In this document: positions 51,701 through 60,790 of the stretch, piece after piece
Layout of the letters: the number at the start of each line of letters is the position of its first letter
Position numbering within the stretch: position 1 is the stretch's first letter
Source: Nyssa sinensis
Lineage: Eukaryota > Streptophyta > Magnoliopsida > Cornales > Nyssaceae
Assembly (NCBI GenBank): GCA_008638375.1
Contig: CM018041.1
Location: 17,320,453-17,384,452 of the forward strand
Direction: 5' to 3'
DNA: 64,000 nucleotides
Translations under genes and position numbers: made by a program
The notes under the pieces: generated by a model
The model's input: the letters and a program-made list of their open reading frames with translations, nothing else
Database searches by the model: none
Told to the model about the DNA's origin: nothing

Positions 51701-54700
51701 TGCATTCCTCTCAAAACTCAATTGATTGATTATTCAAAATATATTTCAATTAAACTTATTCAATCAATCAAAAACCATTACACTCAATTTAACATAAGAA
51801 TTAAATTCACATATGCAACCACAAGCATTCATGTAAAACACATAAATAAAGTCAATAACAATATAAACACAAAGATTAACAGTTATTCCGACAACGTGCC
51901 TGCATCCATTCCCAGTCCTCACCGGATTTCCATAATCAAGAGGGTATACAAGGTTTTTTAATCCTAGCTAAACAAACCAACCTACACCTACCTAGCCCAA
52001 CTAGGTTTTCCCTATGTTTCAATAGCTTATCTAGAACCTTTGGAAATTTTGTCATACTTGGTTTACCTTCAACCAACCCGAGAGATTCAACTCTTATAGA
52101 TTTTAGTCTAGGTTTTCTAGAAGATGTGCAAATCACTTTTTGTCTTACGTAGAACCAATTAATTCTTCTCTCCTCTCGGAAGATAAGGGAATGTCATGTG
52201 AGGTAATGTGTGTCTAAATTACACAAATACAAATCTGAAATTTAACTCTTTGAAAAGCTTAGGAGACAAGTGATCTTCCTTTCTTGAGTTACTTCTCCAA
52301 GCTCCTTTTGTGTGCTTGTGTTTGTGCTCGCTTGTAATCACTCTCAAGACATGTATAACTACCAAGTGTTCGGGACTGATTTTTCACAATTTGGTCTCTT
52401 TACGATGTATTCTCCTCTTACACACACTTTGGCACCATTGGCTTCTTATTTGGAAGCTTTCTACTATATATAGCCAAGCATTCCAACAACTAGTTAATGG
52501 CTACTTTTTTATTTTCCAAATTTCCAAGTAGCTTGGTTGACAAACTTTCACTTTAGTCGACCAACTTGTGTTTGTTCTGGGGACATTTATAGTCTAACTT
52601 TCATCAACCAAGTTTCAACTTGGTCGTCAAGTTGCCTTCTATCCCAAACTTTGTCAACCAAGTTGGAAGCTAGTTGTCCAAATTGCCCAATATTGGCTTC
52701 TGGACCATAATTGGTCATTCAACTCTAAGGTTGGTCAATAAACCTGACTCAGTGTGCCTAAAGACCTTTCTTGTGGACTTTTGGATCTTCTTCATTGGTT
52801 CCTTAGCCCTATTTGAAGCTTATTCACTCTTTTTTGTTGATGAAATTTGTCTCTTTTCTTAGTTGTTACTGATATATAAAAAAATAAAATAAAAAACCCT
52901 CGTATCTTTTCTTGGACTTGACTTCATTCTTGATCTCTTTTGTTCTTTGATGCTTCAAGCTTGTTGTATGTGGTGATATGAAGTACAGACACTATTTTGG
53001 CTCATAGATCAAGGACTGGACACATCTAAGACACAGAACTGTTCATACACGTACGGGACACGGACACATCCTAGAAGCGTGTCAAACACACAAAAAAGTG
53101 TCAAAATTTTTTATTTTTCTAAATATTGAACACATTAGGGACACATTTTCTGAATTTTTTCTTTTTCTAGAATCTGGATTTTTCCTTTTTTTCTCTCCTC
53201 TTTTTTTTTTTGGGAAATATATATATATATATATATATATATATTCTATGTAATAGATAAAAAAAAAAAAAAATTGTTTTAAAACTTAAATCATGCATGT
53301 TGATGATTAAGTGAAGTTCTTGAGTTTCTATTTAAAGGCTTTGTTATTTTAATATCTTAATAATATTGTTGTAATTTTTGTATTTTTATGTCAATTTTAA
53401 TTGAAATAATGTTGGGTTTTTATTATATAAGCACACAAAAAAATATAAACGAAAAAGTCAATGTTGGGAAAAACATGAATATGTCCTACTTTTTTTATAA
53501 ATGTTGTGTCCGCGTATTTGTATCGTATTCATGTCCATAAATTTACTTATTTGGTTTTCAACTTAGTCTTATTCCAGAGTTCACATCCAATCATGAAATT
53601 ATCAACACTTAAACTATTCCTAGCATTTACACTAAGGTCTGTAGGGGTAGAAGAAAGAAATGACATATTGATTAACCTACTTGAACATATCTCTGACCTA
53701 GGTCTATTTGTCCTGTATAAGAGAACTAACATAGATTCAAGACAAAAGTAACACTTAAAACTATTCCTAGCATTTACAGTAAGGTCTGTAGAGGTAGAAG
53801 AAAGAAATGACATATTGATTAACCTACTGGAAGAAATCTCTGACCTAGGTCTATTTGTCCTGTATAAGAGAACTAAAGCAGGTTCAAAACAAAAGACAAC
53901 TATTAAATGTAATTTTCTAATACTTGGAGAAAAAATATGGGAATACTTAAACTTGAAAAGATGGTTGGAACTTAACTGTTTCATATTTCCTTGGTTCGAT
54001 CTCCCATAAGAAGGGAAAGACTAAGAATTCACACATCGAAATAAAAGGGATAGACAAAATGGGTAAGTGCACTTAGAGTGGTGCCAGCAATTAACATGCT
54101 TTGAGGTAAGTGCAACCATGCCTAATAATGCAAAAAGTTGGTTGGTCGTGAAGCTACATAACCATAAAATGAGTGCAACTGAACTAATAAAGGTTGAAAT
54201 GGATTTGAGGCTATGCAATAATTGATTAAAAGGAATTAACATGGTGACGAGAAGCATACACCAATTAAAGGCAAGATGAGGGGAGTTGCATAGAATGGGC
54301 TGCTTTTAAGTAACAGATGTCAATAATTTCACCACGTAGGAGTTCTCTTATTCAAGTTCAAGGTTAAACAACACATTGCCTTGGAAGGAGTTTAACAACA
54401 AATAAGTACAGGTGTTACAACCTTCAAGTAATTAAACTAAAGTTTCCATTGAGTTGACCATTTTATGACTACAGCTTTTAACACAAGGAACAGAATAACT
54501 ATCTAAACACCCATGAAAAAAAAAAAAATACTACCATCAAAAAACCTATAAAGAAATCATTTATTGGTATACACACATTCATGTTCAACCAAAAATCTTA
54601 ATAGAGAAATATATTAATATGGAAAAAAATATTCCTACTAACATAGAGCATTAACCAAAGCTAATAACTTTTCTATTACCCACATTTGTTTCTATTCAAG

Positions 54701-55224
54701 CATTAAGCAAAGATAATTACAAATTATTTACTTCATTTTTTTGGGGGATAAGTTTTGAAATAGTTACTTCATATAAAAAAAATGATCAAATATCAGGACT
54801 GCCAAAAACCAAACAAAACAAAACAAGCCAAAAAAAAAAAATATTTGTAGGGTAGTCACTGGCTTATACATCAAACCATCATAAAAAAATAACCAAATCT
54901 ATGCTATCAGAGTTATATACTGTCCTTTAAATATATAGCGAGTACCATAGCCATTGCAAATGGTGGCATAACATAATTGAAGGTTGCGGCTAGCCACATT
55001 ACATTACATGTTCACCTCATTCAGAAAATGCTTTTTATCCTCATCAGCAGGGAATTATTATTCAATCATGCTTTGCTTGCTAGTATTACTTGAAAACGCA
55101 TTTTGCAGGATTTGTTTGTGTAAGGGGATTTGACCGAAAAACAAGGGCGCCGCGACCTCTCATGGCCCGACTGCACTTTCCAGCAAGCAAGTTGGTCAAG
55201 ACAAAAAATGAAGACAAAAAGTAG
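31647..55224 (+). CDS. DME: DEMETER/ROS1-family 5-methylcytosine DNA glycosylase/lyase
   Basis: Bifunctional glycosylase/AP lyase that excises 5-methylcytosine from nuclear DNA, starting base-excision demethylation. Coding exons: 31647-32184, 33057-35501, 36289-36379, 36487-37936, 38083-38162, 38328-38412, 38496-38587, 38661-38729, 38863-38899, 39001-39083, 39837-40277, 40614-40650, 40733-40790, 41101-41237, 41341-41406, 41651-41765, 41860-41898, 55109-55224. All introns are GT-AG, phases agree, and the total is 5979 nt (1992 aa). Seen: SWMPVTPEKPI near the N-terminus; a basic Lys/Arg region about 300-350; domain A about 925-1040 (FRGRADSFIARMHLVQG, FLTQNVSDHLSS); HhH-GPD glycosylase with GLKSVE (Lys1547) and VDTNVGRI (Asp1565), 18 residues apart as in Arabidopsis DME; 4Fe-4S cysteines 1632, 1639, 1642, 1648; CNKTTCFSC (permuted CXXC) about 1857-1865; C-terminal RRM-like domain ending ARLHFPASK. 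ATG 31647 (MNFGRG) is preferred; an in-frame ATG lies at 31635. IYNLNSP and YKGDGTIIPYE favour DME over ROS1, not decisively. Confidence 0.93.
34574..34807 (+). repeat. DME: In-frame 117-bp tandem duplication in demethylase exon 2
   Basis: Units 34574-34690 and 34691-34807 encode residues about 686-724 and 725-763, each beginning TGNWNVHSMANEHKFQ and ending in MAEKISRG plus T or S. I count three base differences between the units (GCACGG/GAAAGG and ACT/TCT), so the duplication is recent. It lies in the variable region before domain A, outside the catalytic parts. Confidence 0.97.
42475..42492 (+). other. G-quadruplex motif in the final intron
   Basis: GGGTGGGTGGGTGGGGGG: four G-runs of three or more separated by single T loops, on the coding strand and preceded by a run of about 18 T. 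This loop pattern forms very stable parallel quadruplexes in vitro. Confidence 0.8.
43013..43039. repeat. (GA)n microsatellite
   Basis: About 13 GA units, followed by AAGAGAGGGGGG. A smaller TG/GA compound repeat lies at 43329-43362. Confidence 0.95.
43923..44299. repeat. Diverged tandem duplication in the final intron
   Basis: Copy 1 (43923-44151) and copy 2 (44152-44299) both run from AACACTATC.TTACCC through CTCCAAGGTCCCCAC and GCCATTTAAACTT to GTGTCCCC. Copy 1 has about 70 bp more in its middle. No coding sequence recognised. Confidence 0.8.
44463..44834. repeat. Duplicated segment, copy A left part (split by LINE)
   Basis: Matches 48333-48713: ATGGCAAAA.CAAAGAAACT, AAGGATAATTACAAAGCTCC, GAGATCAGCAACTCC, AAGAAAAAGATTAAAT and then a (TC)n run. 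The right part of copy A lies beyond the LINE at 47696-47810. The AAGAAAAAGATTAAATG unit occurs twice in this copy (44631 and 44741). Confidence 0.85.
44835..47695 (+). mobile_element. 5'-truncated LINE (non-LTR retrotransposon)
   Basis: Begins just after the (TC)n run at 44796-44828 and ends in TTATTACTTATC plus a run of nine A (47687-47695), a typical plant LINE tail. Readable in order: pre-RT region (ELVRGWWQGYVVEG, SRALWFKEGDQNMKFFH), RT (GDKAPRPDGYTMAFF, YKLLAKVLSLRLK, SDSQSDFVAGRQILD, GILCKLD, PMKHLGLPLGAPHK, KGSRLTLIKSTL) and the C-terminal zinc-finger-like domain (CNMCNYHEETVSH, LLHCSMARDMWN). The endonuclease and ORF1 are missing, as expected for incomplete reverse transcription. Same orientation as the host gene. 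Confidence 0.9.
44850..47585 (+). pseudogene. LINE ORF2 relic (reverse transcriptase and C-terminal domain)
   Basis: Reverse transcriptase broken by stops and frameshifts. The open pieces include 45271-45573, 45636-45836 and 46121-46396. After CKLD the expected A-Y-D-H-V motif is disrupted (YCKSI then a stop). The catalytic FADD box is readable as LFADN near 46124, so its second aspartate is lost. Not functional. Confidence 0.85.
47696..47810. repeat. Duplicated segment, copy A right part
   Basis: TTTACCAAATTCTACTAATA followed by GGAGCCCTCATAATAATATG, GGTCATGGCC and TGTGTTTTCTAA matches 48725-48835 of copy B. It resumes copy A directly after the LINE poly-A. Confidence 0.85.
48333..48840. 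repeat. Duplicated segment, copy B (uninterrupted, empty site)
   Basis: Same order as copy A but with no LINE: after the (CT)n run (48669-48713) it passes through ATCAATAT directly to TTTTACCAAATTCTATTAAT. It shows what the site looked like before the LINE arrived in copy A. About 130 bp between 48515 and 48660 has no obvious counterpart in copy A. Confidence 0.8.
48669..48713. repeat. (CT)n microsatellite
   Basis: About 22 CT units at the position corresponding to the LINE insertion in copy A. Confidence 0.95.
48850..50577 (+). mobile_element. Second LINE relic: endonuclease and 3' fragments
   Basis: At 49000-49105 the + strand reads PWLCVGDF, then SQGKRGGKPFTCSSNGGL and PYFMSTN, the conserved catalytic part of plant LINE endonuclease (WLCxGDFN, with N replaced by I). 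At about 49808-49870 it reads KDVNRVLLAKLAWQALSN, and near 50010 GAYFILGDGRNINI, both from the ORF2 C-terminal region. The 3' end is GGTATTAATAAAATTAAC, TTGCC and a poly-A run ending at 50577. The two coding parts may be one internally deleted element or two separate fragments. Confidence 0.65.
50578..51499. other. Intronic DNA, no feature recognised
   Basis: AT-rich; no protein homology or clear repeat recognised. Confidence 0.5.
51500..52870. mobile_element. Probable LTR remnant
   Basis: The segment GAGAGTGCCCCCTAGAGG followed by TAGGGTGAATAC (about 51519-51548) resembles the CCTAGAGGGGGGGTGAATA stretch common in LTRs of plant Ty1/copia-type elements. Downstream, a low-complexity series of TTGGTCGACCAACTT-like units (about 52530-52745) is also familiar from such LTRs. 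No TG...CA boundaries, primer site or target duplication were located, so this is a weak call. Confidence 0.35.
53217..53244. repeat. (AT)n microsatellite
   Basis: About 14 AT units, followed by a 13-A run at 53260. Confidence 0.95.
53605..53898. repeat. 147-bp tandem duplication in the final intron
   Basis: Copies at 53605-53750 and 53751-53898 are very similar, sharing CTATTCCTAGCATTTACA, GTAGAAGAAAGAAATGACAT and GACCTAGGTCTATTTGTCCT. Each copy is open on both strands except for one stop at the + strand junction. On + it would read VEERNDILINLLE and ISDLGLFVLYKRT. No known family matches, so coding is unproven. Confidence 0.85.
53899..55108. other. Distal part of the final intron, no feature recognised
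   Basis: AT-rich sequence without recognisable proteins or repeats. It ends in a T-rich tract and the acceptor TTTTGCAG before the terminal exon. Confidence 0.5.
55109..55224 (+). other. DME: Terminal coding exon of the demethylase
   Basis: Encodes the last 38 residues: GFVCVRGFDRKTRAPRP, LMARLHFPASK and a lysine-rich tail before TAG at 55222-55224. The segment matches the conserved C-terminus of DME and ROS1 almost residue for residue. It is the only place downstream of 41898 where that sequence occurs. Confidence 0.95.
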
Positions 55225-55490
55225 GCCATGACACGGAAAAGATTGCCAGATTAAGAAATGAATCAAGATCTGTCAGCACGAAGAGGAGAAGATTGCTAAG
55301 CATGAAAACAGATCAATGGCTAACATGTTGTACATCCAATTGTTCCTCCTCTAACATGAGATGCGTTCGCATTTATTTCTGGCGGCAGAATGACTATTTC
55401 TAGTTAATTGATCTGATCCCTTGCTAAGTGGGCATCAATCTGTACATAATTAACATTATGATTAATTTAGTTCATGCTCGAAAAGGAGCC
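55225..55490 (+). other. DME: Presumed 3' UTR of the demethylase gene
   Basis: Follows the TAG at 55222-55224. The end is not determined; no strong AATAAA was seen, but A/T-rich sequence with TACATAATTAACATTATG occurs near 55442. Confidence 0.35.
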
Positions 55491-57214
55491 ATTGTTCAAA
55501 GGTTAGCCAATGTCACAGAGAAAAGAAGAAGGTAGTCATTTAGAGATGTAGTTGCTATTCACAATTCATGTATGTTTGTCAAACAAAGAGAAATTACATA
55601 ATTTATGCAAAGGCAATGTTGCATGCATGACACAATGTTTACTCATGGGACAATGCTATAGGATTGTTGATAGAACCCATCCATGTACACCTAAAGATGA
55701 ATTGCAAAAAAATGTTCCAAAGAACAATTCTAGGGCCTATATAAACGTGGGATCATCAAGGTATGACGATTATTTTGCCCACAGTCCCCAACACATGCCT
55801 AAACCAGGTGATATATATATATATATATGTATGTATATGTATATGTGTGTGTGTGCTCACAGAATACACATTATATATGCAGTACATGTACATTACCTGT
55901 GCATGGCACAGTTGCTTTAGAAGCCCAATCAATTATTAGAATCTAACAAGAAGTTCCAATCAAAGAGTAATTATTAGAATCTAACAAGAAGTTCCAATCA
56001 AAGAGTAATAATCCTAAGTTTCTAATGTCTTCTAATTGGTGCCTGTTGTTTGCAATACAAATAGATTTTACTGTAACTAACTCAAAATCAGTCATACATG
56101 CTCAAGGTTTCAACTCAATAGCAAGATGGAAAAACAAGATTGGCTTAGAAGGGGAAGAAACCCCTCGAGTGGAAGTGTTGTCATATAACTGGCCACTGAA
56201 ATTCATTATCGCATATAAAGTAAGTCCACCAAAAAAATTCACCTTCTAAACAGACTTCGTCCTTTTGGTACAATTAATTAGTCTTCCATCTATTAAATTA
56301 TATTTAGCACCGTCATTAATCTAATGATCAATGTCCATAAGATCTTGATGCTTAATATTTTCACTACTCGCCTTCAAACATATCCCGGGTTCCATTTTAA
56401 AATTTTTGGAAGAAAAAAAAAAAGAATCAACACACATCAAGGTTCTTATGAAAAAAACACACACATAGAGACAGAGTATGGTGTTTTATTCAATGTCATG
56501 TCATTGTGCTTCCACTTGGCAATACCCTGGAGGATATAAAGCAAACTTGTGTTGGTTGTCATCTATATGTTGTGTTCTTTTTCTAAGAGTAGAAAAGAAA
56601 TAGATCAACCAATAAAATTGCACAAGCCTTCAAGTGTTAAGAGGAATGGGGTTGTTCAGCAGCAAAATCAATAACTAAATATTATTATTATTGCTATTGC
56701 TATTATGACATCCTGACCCAACAAGGAAAAAATTGGCATTCTGATATGCTTGCATGATAGGGCTATGTCCATTCTTTCAAGTTTCAACCATGAGGTCATG
56801 AAAACTTACCACATGCAATAGTAATGATGAAGAAACACATTCCTCCGCCATTCTCTGTTGTATAGCTCAACTACAAAACCCTTTAGAATCGAACAACTCC
56901 TGCATCGTAGTACTATCCCTGCCATATATGAAAAATCAGAAAAGCAATGATTTATATTTGGTCCGCAGTGATGATTCGGCTGAATCAAAATTGTACTAGC
57001 ACAAAATAAAAATTGAAAGGAAAAAACATTGCTGAAAATAGGCAAATCCTATGAGAAATCATCACCTAATGTTGTGTAAAAGAAGTCTATATCATGCTAC
57101 TTCATGTGTGCCCCTCTATCAACCTTTCTAATTATTGACACTTCACAGTAGTAAAAACACAACAGCATGACAACAAGGCAGTAGTTTTTTAACCATATTT
57201 TAAATTGTTTTAAG
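55491..57214. other. Intergenic DNA with short repeats
   Basis: Two 38-bp copies lie in tandem at 55931-56006 (ATTAGAATCTAACAAGAAG and the rest of the unit). A TA/TG microsatellite is at 55811-55854. A 122-codon open frame at 55552-55920 resembles no family I know and ends inside the microsatellite, so it is not annotated as a gene. Confidence 0.55.
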
Positions 57215-57300
57215 CTCAACTCAACGAAAGCTTTTATCCCAATTATTTGAGATCAACTGCATGAGTCCTGTCTCGCCATTCTTCTCTATTTAAGACTATT
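57215..57300 (+). repeat. Dispersed repeat motif, second copy
   Basis: CTCAACTCAACGAAAGC, TTTTATCCCAATTATTTGAG and GCATGAGTCCTG align with the motif at 30463-30519 and with the reverse complement of 59377-59430. Confidence 0.6.
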
Positions 57301-58011
57301 CCCTCAGTTAGACTATACATTATCATTCATTTGTGTGTGCGTGTTTGTCTGTCACATTTCAGCTAAATTGGCATGACAATACATCCCTAAATTTAATAAG
57401 AATGCAACACAGAGTGAGATGTTTTTCCCTACTTGATAAAGTTGTGACCATGTTTAACAATAGGATTCTTCTGTGCTAGATGATTTTTAGCTCAAAACTG
57501 TGAATCCTTGCTCCAACTTAAAAACTCATGATTTTCTTGTGACAAAAGCAAAATGCTATCATAACACCTCAAACTAGCGCACAACAAATCAAAGTTTTAA
57601 AATTAAATTCTTAAAGCAACAAAGTAACATATGAGTGAACAAAAAGACATCATAACTGCAACACTTGCTTAAAAATATTTCAAGAATAACTAATCCAAAA
57701 ATATATATATATTTGAAGAATATTTTGTAACTCTTGTGATATTTATTATTATTTTGATGAAAGATCTCTCATCATACACTTCAAATAAAAATTAATCATT
57801 CTAGTTGGAAATAATATTATTCCTCCACATTATTATATTACAGATATGTTTATATAAATCTTCATTTTTGTTTTATTGAACCGTGGAAAATCTAATTCAT
57901 ATTGTTCTTAGAAACCCTCTCTACAAATAATATTCATATGCTATTTATAAGCTTCCTAAATTCCCCCAAACTTCTAAGGACATTTGTTTCCTTACTCTCC
58001 CCTTGTCACAA
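57301..58011. other. Intergenic DNA, no feature recognised
   Basis: AT-rich, with no gene or clear repeat. Confidence 0.5.
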
Positions 58012-59376
58012 CCCAAATCCCACACAAACAAGATTAGATTGCATGACTGGCTACTAAGGCCAACAAAATCAAATAGGATGCAAACCTGAAATACACACAC
58101 ACACGCACGCGCACACACACGCACATATATATATACACATACATATATAAATATATATATTCAGCGGAAGCCACAACCAATCACACGTAATCCAATTGAT
58201 CAGAACTTAGTTAACAATTTAACACATACTCACATACATCAAGTAATTATCTCAGGGTCAAATACAACCTTTTGTGTAGTTAATACTTATTACCATCTTA
58301 CACAACAAAAAAACTATATACACAAGTCGTGTACACAATATACCAAAATAGGGACAACACAAGTCTCTTAATATTTTCTGTCACAAAACTCTTTTTAAAG
58401 TGTACACATGTCCACATATGCCTTCCTTTTTCCTTTTTCCCTATTTCTGAATCACCTAAAAGGTTTAGGAAAAATGGGGTGAGCTAAGTTAGCTAACGAA
58501 ACTGAGTGAGTAATTCTCTTACCTTATCATGAGTTTACAAAAACATATCAGGTTTTCTGCTTGCACTCTTCAACCCTTTATGTATAGTAATTTCAAATCA
58601 TATATGCAATATAAGCATTTTAAACAGTTAAAAGTAGTATAGCAAAACAGTTGAGCAAAGCAACATTTAACAAATCTCTCAAATGCATTAGCAGAATTTG
58701 TATCTCATTTGAGGAATCTTTTGAGAAGGAAATATATTTCATATTGATACATTTTCCATTTAGGTACATTGCCTAACTACAGTCACCGTTTAATATATTG
58801 TGAATCCTCATGGAATCCAAGGGTTTTCCCAATGGCTAGGGGCATATATGAGAAGGTACCATGTCACCTCAAAGTTGTCACCCCCTCAACATTGTCTTCT
58901 TCTCACTATTTGCCACATAAGTGACACATATTACACATGTCTAAAGTAGTGTTCCAGCATTATCCCACAAGTGACGCTATGCCGAATTAGCCCTTTTAAT
59001 CTAACCTTTGTCCAAACAAGTGAGGCTATGCCTAACTTTTGGGCTCAGACAATGTTTAATTGAGTCTTTTGTCCAAACAAATCTCAAAATTGGACTCAAA
59101 ACATCAAACAACCTTGCAATAGGCTTTCCTAGAATTACATTGACCTTTTTCATAATTTCTTAAACGTGTAGGGCTAATTTGTAATTAATTACAAAAAAAA
59201 AATTGGAACATAATTTTCCCAAACAAACCTCGTATGTGAATTCCAAAGTCTGAAAATCCCTAAGGTAGCCTTTCCCATAGGTTAATTAGCTCTTTTTTAT
59301 AAAAATTCACTCAAATGTAATTACTTCAATAATAATTAATCATTCTATAATGATTTTTTCCAAAATGGCAAAATAA

Positions 59377-59430
59377 GATTCATGTAACCAAACTCAAATA
59401 ATTGGGATAAGGCTTTGTTGAGTTGAGTAT
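59377..59430 (-). repeat. Dispersed repeat motif, third copy
   Basis: On the - strand: ACTCAACTCAACAAAGCC, TTATCCCAATTATTTGAG and GGTTACATGAATC. This is the best-preserved of the three copies and lies inside the probable LTR. Confidence 0.6.
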
Positions 59431-60121
59431 TCTATAATGATTTTTAGGAAAGTTAACCTCTTTCAAGTTCCCTCAAAATAGTAAAATTACACTGGAATTA
59501 GGTTGTTCTAATTACAGCAAATCAGGTATAGGACATCCCCACCCCAAAAATTCGAGGATAAGTTTATTCCTATTCCAATTTCTTATTCCTACGTCCAAAT
59601 AAACCCTTACAAATGGTGTAGTTTTGAGCAGCCCAGACTATAGCTCCAATTCGGTCCGACCCGGATTCGAACCATGCACCCATTGACCTAACCCAGTTCC
59701 ATGAGTTGATCTAGTTGACTCACTACTGACTCGATGAGTCAAGCCAAGTTGGCCCGTTGGAACTTGTCGTGTTCTCCTGCGTTGGTGCCAAATTCTGCAA
59801 AATTTCTGTGTATTTTTCTCCACTTTTCTTGCATATTTTCAGCCCCGTTTCACTTTAAACACCTAATAAACACTCATTGATCATTTTTAACATATAAAAA
59901 CAATCTAGAACATCATTTAATCCTCAAACACTTTGAAACCCAGTTTTACTAGTTCTATGTCATTCATCACTGGTTTCCCATCTTCTTTGTTATGTTTTGC
60001 TCTCATCCTTAAATTGTTTTAATTTATCCTATGTTAGTTTGATGCCAAAATAACACACAAACTTACCAGTCACCAAACATCCAATTTCCATTTCATTGTT
60101 TTCTCATCATCTTCTATCGGT

Positions 60122-60293
60122 CTCCTTCCCCTTTTATTCCTAAATCATTTTTTACGCATTCTTACATGTTTTGGTGATGAAGAAAGGAGTTGAAAAATTC
60201 AATGCCGCTCCTTCCCTTTTTATTCCTAAATCATTTTTTACTCATTCTTACATGTTTAGTGACGAAGAAAGGAGTTGAACAATCCAATGCCGC
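60122..60293. repeat. 86-bp tandem duplication
   Basis: Two copies (60122-60207, 60208-60293) both read CTCCTTCCC, TTTATTCCTAAATCATTTTT, CATTCTTACATGTTT and GAAGAAAGGAGTTGAA, ending AATGCCGC. Confidence 0.9.
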
Positions 60294-60790
60294 TCAAAAC
60301 CATAAACCGTTTGACCATTCTTCCTACTATTCATGCTTATTTTCCTTCATTTTCCCATTTTCTCTCTTCACTTTAATACATTATATTACTCTAGAAACAC
60401 ATATAAACACAAATATATGAAATAAATCACCACACCTGCCCCTTTGGTGCTCACCCAATGATCTTTGAAGAGAAAGAGAGAGAAAAAACTTTTTCCTTCT
60501 TCCCTAGTTTCTTCTTCTTCTTTCCTTCTTATCTTTTCTTCTTTCTTTCTAATTTTCTGGAGTTCTCCCATTCTTCTCTTTTGTTTCAATCATTCACCTT
60601 ATTTCTCTTACTCTCTTCTATTTTCCAGAAACTCACTCTCCTCTGCGCCGAGTATATATGTATGTTCATACATATCTCATGCATATACCACTCGTATATG
60701 CTAGTTGTTTTACACCTCTTGTCCCTCTTCATGCTTCCAACTTATAAAGTCATATCTTATTTCATACAAGTCAAACAACCGTGAGAACAA

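Larger units (their letters stand above)
41899..55108 (+). other. DME: 13.2-kb final intron of the demethylase gene
   Basis: The donor is GAGAGgtatgc at 41898/41899 and the acceptor is ttttgcagGA at 55108/55109. Together they restore TGG AGA GGA TTT, reading FWRGFVCVRGFD, as in the family. All other introns in the gene are below 0.9 kb. The intron contains a G4 motif, GA/TC microsatellites, a duplicated segment, a 5'-truncated LINE (44835-47695), a second LINE relic (48850-50577), a probable LTR remnant (51500-52870) and a 147-bp tandem duplication (53605-53898). No other gene was recognised inside it. Confidence 0.9.
58012..60790 (-). mobile_element. Probable degenerate long LTR
   Basis: Starts TGTCACAACCCAAATCCCAC, resembling the TGTCACGCCCCGAATTCCAC start of the inner element's LTRs, and continues with a GGGGTGAGCTAAGTTAGCTA-like segment (58475-58494) typical of plant gypsy LTRs. 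It ends with a long pyrimidine-rich stretch (60480-60640) like the one in the inner LTR. A compound CA/TA microsatellite lies at 58091-58160. No right boundary, polypurine tract or target duplication was found, so it may be a fragment. Confidence 0.4.

Noticed and set aside
55552..55920. A 122-codon ORF downstream of the demethylase
   Set aside because: No family resemblance, no partner exons, and its C-terminal part is a TA/TG microsatellite.
59650..59720. GGATTCGAACC resembling the reverse complement of a tRNA T-arm
   Set aside because: The stem around it does not pair properly and no acceptor or anticodon arms could be built; it lies in the probable LTR.
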